Source: an uncultured Bacteroidales bacterium (GTDB lineage: Bacteria > Bacteroidota > Bacteroidia > Bacteroidales > UBA932). Taken from it: 64,000 nt of DNA. A model generated the notes under the pieces. That model was not told where the DNA came from. It saw nothing but the letters and a program-made list of their open reading frames with translations, and made no database searches. The DNA is taken from assembly GCA_945487035.1 (NCBI GenBank), contig CALYTI010000004.1, positions 1 through 64,000 of the forward strand, read 5' to 3'. Shown in pieces: positions 1-4,697 of this stretch; within the stretch, counting starts at the first letter, position 1, and each line of letters starts with the position of its first letter. A program made the translations under genes and the position numbers.

Positions 1-9
1 ACCAGAATT

Positions 10-82
10 CCTGATGTGTGACATCAGGAACAAAAACACCCTCCCACACACTTTTCCCTCCTAATGTGCAACATCAGGAAAA
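10..82. repeat. Diverged copy of the ACATCAGG intergenic repeat
   Basis: The stretch begins with a perfect palindrome, CCTGATGT-gtg-ACATCAGG, and contains a second ACATCAGGAA about 48 nt later. The order of motifs (TGTGACATCAGGAAC, a CCTC-CAC segment, CACTTTTC, then ACATCAGGAAA) matches part of the long inverted repeats at 45429-45623 and 49256-49450, so it is a third, degenerate family member that lacks the A-rich half. No ORF covers it convincingly. Confidence 0.7.
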
Positions 83-141
83 AGTACAAAATGTTTTGGC
101 AGTTTACATCGCTGAAATCAGAAATTGTTTTCAGAATTTTA

Positions 142-149
142 TAAATTTG
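142..149 (+). promoter_or_regulatory. -7 box (TAAATTTG) of the LysR-like gene
   Basis: TAAATTTG fits the Bacteroidetes -7 consensus TAnnTTTG. Its last base is only 7 nt before the ATG at 157, so transcription would start at or almost at the start codon. No clear TTTG -33 box is visible 19-21 nt upstream. Confidence 0.5.
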
Positions 150-156
150 CAGAGTT

Positions 157-519
157 ATGATAGTGGATTTCAGACTGAAAGTTTTTGAGGCTGTCGCAGA
201 GCTCGGGAGTTTTACTGCCGCAGCAAGAAAATTGGGGATTAGCCAACCAGCCATCAGCAATCACATAAATGAGCTGGAAAAACAAATGCAGACCAAGTTG
301 GTGGCGCGAAGCCGTGCGGAAGTCAGCCTGACCGAAAACGGGCGAAAGTTCCTCAGTTATGTCCACCAGATACTTCATTGGTACGATGCCGCAAACGCTG
401 CTTTCGGCCTTATCCCTGACACTGACTCCTCACTGAAACCTCTGACCCTCAAATTGTCAGAAAACCGCCAGGCCCAAGTCTGGTCCCACGACGGCGATAT
501 CCATATCACACTCAAATAA
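157..519 (+). CDS. Short LysR-type winged-HTH protein
   Basis: A 120-residue protein whose first ~65 residues are a typical LysR-family DNA-binding domain: VFEAVAELGSFTAAARKLG, then SQPAISNHINELEKQ as the recognition helix, followed by the wing (RSRAEVSLTENGRKFL). The ~200-residue effector-binding domain of full LysR regulators is absent, and the DNA after the stop does not encode one in any frame. It is therefore either a stand-alone DNA-binding protein or a truncated regulator. The start was chosen because a -7 box lies immediately upstream. It opens the accessory island; the following 110 nt are non-coding up to the first 150 bp element. Target unknown. Confidence 0.75.
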   Translation: MIVDFRLKVFEAVAELGSFTAAARKLGISQPAISNHINELEKQMQTKLVARSRAEVSLTENGRKFLSYVHQILHWYDAANAAFGLIPDTDSSLKPLTLKLSENRQAQVWSHDGDIHITLK

Positions 520-580
520 ACAACATCTGGAAGCCATATCCTGCACCAAAGACTGGCAGGCTTGTATCGCCGGTGCTGCT

Positions 581-630
581 GAGAGCCGTTGAGAGCAATT
601 GAGGGCCGTCGAGAGCAGTTGAGAGCCGTT
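581..630 (+). repeat. Five tandem copies of a 10 bp unit
   Basis: Five consecutive 10-mers are in register: gagagccgtt, gagagcaatt, gagggccgtc, gagagcagtt, gagagccgtt. The last unit runs into the left arm of the 150 bp palindromic element at 628. The other two copies of that element lack this array. The region 520-580 holds nothing I recognise. Confidence 0.85.
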
Positions 631-779
631 GTTCCAAATCGTTTGGTGCCCAATGTGCCCTGGAGGGCGTTCCAGAAGGGGTACTTTCACCAAACTCCGG
701 GATTTCGGCGAGTTTGGTGACTCACCCGCCTTCTACGCACTTCTGTGAGGGTGTGTTTCACCAAACGATTTGGAACAAC
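628..779 (+). repeat. 150 bp palindromic element, copy 1
   Basis: A 152 bp element bounded by a perfect 21 bp terminal inverted repeat (left arm contains GTTCCAAATCGTTTGGTG, right arm its reverse complement). Inside are a second perfect 10 bp inverted repeat (CACCAAACTC at 688, GAGTTTGGTG at 710) and a small GCCCTGGAGGGC hairpin. The inner arms carry the same CACCAAAC core as the outer ones, so two alternative foldings are possible (outer with outer and inner with inner, or left pair and right pair). It has no credible ORF. Two relatives lie at 1999-2148 and 3985-4135 in the same orientation. A MITE-like or structured-RNA element is possible; I know of no named family. Confidence 0.85.
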
Positions 780-863
780 TACTCCCCACAAACTACAACA
801 ATTTTGATGCGCAGGGTGAAGCCGACTAGGCGCGCAATGTCGAAAGGCAGGGGGACTATTTCG

Positions 864-894
864 TTTGTGATAATAAAGTGTTTTTGTATATTTG
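864..894 (+). promoter_or_regulatory. Promoter TTTG-N19-TATATTTG
   Basis: TTTG at 864-867 and TATATTTG at 887-894 are separated by 19 nt, matching the Bacteroidetes -33/-7 architecture. The -7 box ends 5 nt before ATG 900, predicting a leaderless or near-leaderless transcript for the kinase-like gene. Confidence 0.65.
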
Positions 895-899
895 CGAAA

Positions 900-1796
900 A
901 TGTATGAAACTATGACCTATCACGAAATAGTGTTAGAATCCTGCAAGATATTGGATTCACTCAACCAACGAATATGGGAAACAGGTTTTAATAAAAATAC
1001 ATTGAAAGAAGTTGAGACAATAGCAACTGAAATAAACAATGGCACCAAAGTACTTGAACGAATTCCACAAGGCCAACAGTCAGGCTTGTCGAAAGGATCT
1101 TCAATCCTTACGTCAGCGGGGATTATCTGTCGAGGATGTCCTAGAACAGAGTCGGAAGTTCGGGAGATCTACGATACAGATGATCTCATCGGAGAAGGCA
1201 TTATCCAAGAACTCTTAGTTGAGCAATGGGCTAAAAAAACTCATTGCTGGTGGGATTTCCCCGAGCGGTTTCTCTCATCCCTTAGCGAAATGAAAGATTT
1301 CGGAACAGAGAGTGAAGTCTATTTTGATGTTAATAATCAAACTGTAAGGAAACTGATTTCATTAAAGCACTATAATGTTCTCCGTATCGCTCTTGACAGA
1401 ATTATTATTCATAATGCTTTATTCCCGGATACTTGTTTGAAACTGATTGGATTTGGGAGGAATGAGAAAAAGGAGTTTGTTCTCATTGTGGAACAAGCGT
1501 ATTGTAAAGGGGATGTAGTTTCTGAGCAGGAAAGACAAGACTTCATGCATAGATTAGGGTTCAAAGATGCGGGGATGGATTATGGGATGCATTTGAACTA
1601 TTGTACTGAATTCTTATATGTTGGTGACCTTAACGAGTATAATCTTATTAAAGGAGAGAACTGCATCCACGTAATTGATGCAGATTGTCGTCTGAATACC
1701 AAAACACTAGGCTGTGGCGGAAGTTACGTCATCCCAGAGCCCAATATCGATTTCTCCAAAGATTGCTTCCTGCAGAATAAAGTTAAAATCTTTTGA
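900..1796 (+). CDS. Stand-alone polyvalent-protein kinase-like domain
   Basis: A 298-residue protein. I take ATG 900 rather than the ORF-track start at 714, because the longer version would translate through the palindromic element and the promoter. The middle and C-terminal parts resemble the kinase-like domain found in phage and conjugative-element polyvalent proteins: GTESEVYFD, a lysine-containing strand (VRKLIS), LFPDTCLKLIGF, EFVLIVEQAYCKGDVVSE, LGFKDAGMDYG, then a catalytic-loop-like DLNEYNLI followed by HVIDAD. That family assignment is from memory of the motif order, not a search. Polyvalent kinases normally sit inside very large proteins; here the domain is alone with a ~100-residue N-terminal extension. 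Substrate unknown. Confidence 0.55.
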   Translation: MYETMTYHEIVLESCKILDSLNQRIWETGFNKNTLKEVETIATEINNGTKVLERIPQGQQSGLSKGSSILTSAGIICRGCPRTESEVREIYDTDDLIGEGIIQELLVEQWAKKTHCWWDFPERFLSSLSEMKDFGTESEVYFDVNNQTVRKLISLKHYNVLRIALDRIIIHNALFPDTCLKLIGFGRNEKKEFVLIVEQAYCKGDVVSEQERQDFMHRLGFKDAGMDYGMHLNYCTEFLYVGDLNEYNLIKGENCIHVIDADCRLNTKTLGCGGSYVIPEPNIDFSKDCFLQNKVKIF

Positions 1797-1975
1797 TTGC
1801 CTGCTTTGAGGCTGTGATTCTTTATTGCACATCCACCATCCTGTACAAATCCACGGCAGCATTGCAAGAATCAGGAGAAATACTCCGTTTCATTTCCGAG
1901 AGCCCATACATTACGACTACAGAAACAGCCGAGGCATACAACTTGAGCGAGAAACAAATCGTAGAATTCTATTAA
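1793..1975 (+). CDS. Possible small ORF overlapping the kinase-like gene
   Basis: A 60-codon frame starts with TTG inside the stop of the upstream gene. Its last ~35 residues (ILRFISESPYITTTETAEAY then NLSEKQIVEFY) look like a short HTH-like helical segment, suggesting either a real small protein or the 3' remnant of a lost gene. The nucleotide string around its end (AATCGTAGAATTCT, then TAAGCG) recurs at ~3943-3965 just before element copy 3, which supports the remnant view. Low confidence as an expressed gene. Confidence 0.3.
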   Translation: MIACFEAVILYCTSTILYKSTAALQESGEILRFISESPYITTTETAEAYNLSEKQIVEFY

Positions 1976-1998
1976 GCGTCAGTCCCTGCTGATAGTAG

Positions 1999-2148
1999 TT
2001 GTTCCAAATCGTTTTGGGATTGATGTGCCCTGCAGGGCCTTCTGTGAGGGGTGAATCTCAAAACGGGGAGATATCACGGGTATTTCGGGATACACCTGCC
2101 TTCTGCGCATCTCTGGGAGGGGGTGAATCCCAAAACGATTTGGAACAA
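1999..2148 (+). repeat. 150 bp palindromic element, copy 2
   Basis: A 150 bp copy with a perfect 23 bp terminal inverted repeat. Compared with copy 1, the outer half of the arm is the same (TTCCAAATCG) but the inner half reads TTTTGGGATT instead of TTTGGTG, and the opposite arm has changed in step (AATCCCAAAA), so pairing is kept. It contains a GCCCTGCAGGGC palindrome and an inner segment GAATCTCAAAACG that mirrors the right arm. It starts 23 nt after the small ORF above. Confidence 0.85.
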
Positions 2149-2189
2149 GGGGTAATGAGGGGTATGACCAAACAACTTCTTGTCTATCA

Positions 2190-2197
2190 TATATTTG
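2190..2197 (+). promoter_or_regulatory. -7 box-like TATATTTG
   Basis: TATATTTG lies 41 nt downstream of element copy 2 and 3 nt before an ATG that opens only a 26-codon frame running into the toxin's 3' end. A promoter-like box follows each element copy. No -33 partner is clear here. Confidence 0.3.
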
Positions 2198-2256
2198 CTT
2201 ATGCAGGAGATTGAGAATAGACAGAAAAGGCGCCCAGCAGGACGCAATAAAAGAAA

Positions 2257-2535
2257 CTATTTCTTAAACAAGTCGGAATGAGTTCCGGTATCAACAAAGA
2301 CCAGTTCCAAGATTGTATCATTCTGCCGCCAGACGAGCAACCAGTCCGGTTCCAGATGGCATTCCCAGCACCCTGCATATTGCCCCTTCAACCGATGAGG
2401 GCAATAACTTGCAGGCAAAGAGCCTTTCTCCTGTAAGATAGTAACGGCTGCAGTAAGCAAAGAAACGTCCAAGCCCCTCTTGACGCAGCGTTTAAGAGAC
2501 TTCTTGAACTGATTGGTATAAACAATGCTGTACAT
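2257..2535 (-). CDS. YafQ/RelE-family mRNA interferase toxin
   Basis: A 92-residue protein of the RelE/YafQ fold. It has an N-terminal basic helix (FKKSLKRCVKRG), the strand motif PHRLKGQYAGCWECHLEPDW with LLVWRQN, and the C-terminal FVDTGTHSDLF, where the histidine corresponds to the catalytic His of YafQ toxins. Such toxins cleave mRNA on the ribosome. The ORF track's first codon is TTG at 2538; ATG at 2535 is better because it overlaps the antitoxin stop as TGATG, giving translational coupling. Only the antitoxin gene is upstream. Confidence 0.85.
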   Translation of the reverse strand: MYSIVYTNQFKKSLKRCVKRGLDVSLLTAAVTILQEKGSLPASYCPHRLKGQYAGCWECHLEPDWLLVWRQNDTILELVFVDTGTHSDLFKK

Positions 2536-2729
2536 CAACCAAGAATCTGAGCAATCATATCCTCGGCATTGGCAGCATGATAGACACGCCCGGCCTCAAT
2601 ATCTTCAAGGCCCAGCTCAACACCACTCTTCTTTGTAGAAGTAATGGTCCAACCCATCCCCTTCGCTATCTTGCGAAGGAAAGGGAGATCCGCTTTCGGG
2701 ATATTGATCTGAACATTAGATGCTTCCAT
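2535..2729 (-). CDS. Antitoxin of the YafQ-type pair
   Basis: A 64-residue protein starting at the ATG of MEASNVQINIPKADL, which leaves a sensible 5' leader after the -7 box at 2749-2756; the longer ORF-track start would read through that promoter. The N-terminal half (VQINIPKADLPFLRKIAKGMGW) resembles the antitoxin subunits common in Bacteroidetes. The C-terminal half (GLEDIEAGRVYHAANAEDMI) is the likely toxin-binding tail. It precedes and overlaps the toxin gene by one base. Family inferred from position and general pattern rather than a specific domain. Confidence 0.75.
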   Translation of the reverse strand: MEASNVQINIPKADLPFLRKIAKGMGWTITSTKKSGVELGLEDIEAGRVYHAANAEDMIAQILG

Positions 2730-2748
2730 AACTCTTTTCTTATCGATG

Positions 2749-2756
2749 CAAAAATA
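2749..2756 (-). promoter_or_regulatory. -7 box (TATTTTTG) of the first TA operon
   Basis: Read on the minus strand, TATTTTTG matches TAnnTTTG and lies 19 nt upstream of the antitoxin ATG. It also decides the start codon choice. Confidence 0.5.
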
Positions 2757-2815
2757 GCAAAAAACCAGCCAAGTCACAAGATGTCATTGACTTTCTTCTT
2801 TCCGATGCAACGTAA

Positions 2816-2843
2816 GCATCTGCGTTTTTGCAGGTGCTTTTTT
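2816..2843 (+). terminator. Rho-independent terminator, orphan
   Basis: GCATCTGC and GCAGGTGC pair (one G-U wobble) around a GTTTTT loop and are followed by six T. No plus-strand gene ends just upstream. A 43 bp block containing it (2815-2857) is repeated identically at 4633-4675 behind the Rpn remnant, so it probably marks the 3' edge of a deleted homologous gene. Confidence 0.7.
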
Positions 2844-2969
2844 GTGAGACCAATCTCTTGACGACATTGTGCTGCAGTCAGAATACTGCAAATCCGTCCC
2901 ATTTCACCCGGTCCGTACACCAAAGGAGTTCTTCATAGAAACTAGGAGAAATGGATATCTATTATGCTC

Positions 2970-3392
2970 TCAATCTGGGATACAATCCATTGATTCTATG
3001 ATTCTAAGCAACTCTGCTGGAGTGACCACAATCGGTGTGGCAGGAAAATGCTTTGTGTTCCCTGTCACAAGATAGGCCCCCTCCTTGGATAGAGCTATTT
3101 CGTAGAACACGACATCCTTAGAATCTGTAAAGATTTCTTCTGTCTTTGTCCTTTCCAAACAAATGCCTTTCTGACGAATTACATTCAAAAGGCTAGTGAC
3201 CAGGTCAATGGGAAAATGGAATTTTGGCCGAGAAAGGACATCTTGGTATTCATCGACAATCTCTCCATTATAGAGTGGAACAATGGTGCCGTCCATAATC
3301 TTCTCGCGAATGATTACGGTTGCTGAATTTGGATGGACTGCCAAAATTGCTGACACAAGCACATTTGTGTCAATCACTGCATATACTACCAT
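2970..3392 (-). CDS. PIN-domain ribonuclease toxin
   Basis: A 140-residue PIN-family protein. The fold is recognisable from VIDTNVLVSAIL at the N-terminus (first acidic residue), EIVDEYQDVLSRPKF in the middle (conserved Glu), and KDVVFYEIALSKEGAYLVTGN with HFPATPIVVTPAELL at the end (the Asp of KDVVF and the TGN motif). PIN toxins are metal-dependent RNases. The ATG at 3392 overlaps the antitoxin stop as TGATG; the ORF-track GTG at 3395 is less likely. Downstream 2858-2969 holds no gene. Confidence 0.85.
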   Translation of the reverse strand: MVVYAVIDTNVLVSAILAVHPNSATVIIREKIMDGTIVPLYNGEIVDEYQDVLSRPKFHFPIDLVTSLLNVIRQKGICLERTKTEEIFTDSKDVVFYEIALSKEGAYLVTGNTKHFPATPIVVTPAELLRIIESMDCIPD

Positions 3393-3685
3393 CACTTTCC
3401 CTCCCTTGCCAGAGCTATCTCTTTGTTGATTTCCTCAAGGCTCATCCCAGAGAGTCCGTTTTCGGCTGCTATTCGGCGCAGTTCGTCAAATGCTGCTTTT
3501 CCTTTGTTTACGACTTCTTCATTGTTAGATGCCTCGATTACAAAGGGAATCCTACGGTTACGTACAACGGCGCGGGCGAATATATTGAATGCTGTGTTGG
3601 TACTCATTCCAAACTCGTCACATAGGGCATCGAACTGCACTTTGAGTTCACTATCCATTCGAATTGTCATTGCTGTCTGTGTCAT
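3392..3685 (-). CDS. RelB/DinJ-family antitoxin
   Basis: A 97-residue protein with the ribbon-helix-helix pattern of RelB/DinJ antitoxins: MTIRMDSELKVQFDALCDEF, then GMSTNTAFNIFARAVVRNRRIPF. The acidic, lysine-rich C-terminal half is the expected toxin-binding region. The start is the ATG of MTQTAM; the ORF-track start adds three residues. DinJ/RelB antitoxins usually accompany RelE/YafQ toxins, so the PIN partner here is a mixed pairing, known from other genomes but worth noting beside a YafQ-type toxin 430 bp away. Confidence 0.85.
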   Translation of the reverse strand: MTQTAMTIRMDSELKVQFDALCDEFGMSTNTAFNIFARAVVRNRRIPFVIEASNNEEVVNKGKAAFDELRRIAAENGLSGMSLEEINKEIALAREGK

Positions 3686-3700
3686 AATAATCACTTTTTA

Positions 3701-3731
3701 CAAATATAGTAATTTGCAATCATTATGCAAT
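3701..3731 (-). promoter_or_regulatory. Promoter and possible operator of the PIN TA operon
   Basis: On the minus strand TATATTTG (3708-3701) ends 15 nt before the antitoxin ATG. Immediately upstream are two direct copies of GATTGCA spaced about one helical turn apart (3711-3731), a plausible binding site for the RHH antitoxin. The operator is inference. Confidence 0.45.
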
Positions 3732-3749
3732 CTATATACCATCTATTAG

Positions 3750-3984
3750 ATGATCTTTTTGAGTAATGGCAAGCATCCGAAGATTATCATTGAATAGGGG
3801 CGTGTCATCTCAACATCCATTGGAGCTACAATGAAACACACTTGCAATAATAATAGCGTTGAATAACACACTATTTTGACAAAGGATTTGACAAGCTACA
3901 ATATCAATTCATTGATTTTCAAGAATAAAACCTTTCTATTATAATCGTAGAATTCTGCGTAAGCGCCCGCCACTACTGATGGCA
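3750..3984. other. Non-coding AT-rich spacer
   Basis: I see no gene, RNA or convincing repeat here apart from the short string AATCGTAGAATTCT followed by TAAGCG at the right edge, which also precedes element copy 2. Confidence 0.6.
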
Positions 3985-4135
3985 GTTATTCCAAATCGTT
4001 TGGTGCCCAATGTGCCCTGGAGGGCGTTCCAGAAGGGGTGAATCTCAAAACGGGGAATTATCACGGGTATTTCGGGATGCACATGTCTTCTACGCATCTC
4101 TGGGAAGGGGTGAATCCCAAAACGATTTGGAACAA
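3985..4135 (+). repeat. 150 bp palindromic element, copy 3 (mosaic)
   Basis: The first ~50 bp (TTCCAAATCGTTTGGTGCCC onward) are identical to copy 1, while from GAATCTCAAAACGGGGA onward it follows copy 2. Consequently the two ends no longer pair over their full length: only the outer TTCCAAATCGTTT/AAACGATTTGGAA part matches, and the inner arm halves are of different types. This is the expected product of recombination or gene conversion between two element types. Confidence 0.85.
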
Positions 4136-4214
4136 GGGCCACTTGGAGATAACGCTTGTGGGACAAAGGCCATTGAGGGGTAGGGTATATTCACGGATTT
4201 CCGGGAATTTCGCT

Positions 4215-4222
4215 TATCTTTG
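4215..4222 (+). promoter_or_regulatory. -7 box-like TATCTTTG before the Rpn remnant
   Basis: TATCTTTG matches TAnnTTTG and sits 2 nt before the first recognisable codon of the Rpn remnant and 79 nt after element copy 3. Whether it drives transcription of the remnant is unclear. Confidence 0.35.
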
Positions 4223-4224
4223 TC

Positions 4225-4605
4225 CAGTTGGGCCTTTTCAACAAGAAACCGCAGGAGTGCAAGACCTTGCTGGATAAGTGACTGTACATTTTCAAGCAGT
4301 CCGAGTTTCTTTCCGAGCAACCTTTTGAGATTGAAGATGGGTTGGTTGAAAAGTTTCTCTACGCTTGTGAAGTGGCCAACTTTAATGAGAAGAAACGAAT
4401 TACTTATTTCGAAGACAAGATGAGCGAAATAGATTACCGTTACGAAATGGACAGCGAGCGCGCCGAGGGTCGTGCCGAGGGTCGTGCCGAGGGTCGTGCC
4501 GAGGTGGCGAAAGCCATGCTCACGAAGGGAATGGACCCTCAGATTGTTGCCGAGTGCACAAAGTTGAGCTTCGAGCAGGTTGAGGAACTTAAGAAGGGCC
4601 TTTAG
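4225..4605 (+). pseudogene. Rpn-family (PD-(D/E)XK) nuclease remnant
   Basis: One frame reads QLGLFNKKPQECKTLLDK, then an in-frame TGA at 4279 where the family usually has Trp, then LYIFKQSEFLSEQPFEIEDG and on through VEKFLYACEVANFNEKKR, YFEDKMSEIDYRYEMDSERA, three AEGR repeats and VAKAMLTKGMDPQIVAECTK. This is the C-terminal third of the recombination-promoting nuclease/putative transposase family, normally ~280-300 residues. The catalytic N-terminal domain is missing and the remainder is interrupted, so it is a decayed copy. The AEGR repeats are encoded by near-identical 12 bp units (4464-4502). An ORF of 87 codons from 4342 survives after the stop. Confidence 0.8.
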
Positions 4606-4633
4606 TTCCGGGAGCTTGCGTATCAGTTATTGA

Positions 4634-4661
4634 GCATCTGCGTTTTTGCAGGTGCTTTTTT
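4634..4661 (+). terminator. Rho-independent terminator after the Rpn remnant
   Basis: GCATCTGC-GTTTTT-GCAGGTGC plus T6, identical to the hairpin at 2816-2843 together with its downstream flank GTGAGACCAATCTC. On the minus strand it lies ~40 nt beyond the end of the DUF4906 gene and may also stop that operon. Confidence 0.75.
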
Positions 4662-4697
4662 GTGAGACCAATCTCCTGTAAGGAGTGCGGAGGGGGC

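Noticed and set aside
714-899. N-terminal extension of the kinase-like ORF
   Set aside because: It would translate through the right half of the palindromic element and the TTTG/TATATTTG promoter; ATG 900 is the supported start.
2201-2281. Small ORF (26 codons) after TATATTTG, starting MQEIENRQKRRPAGRNKR
   Set aside because: Short, basic, overlaps the convergent toxin's 3' end and has no recognisable family; only the promoter-like box is reported.
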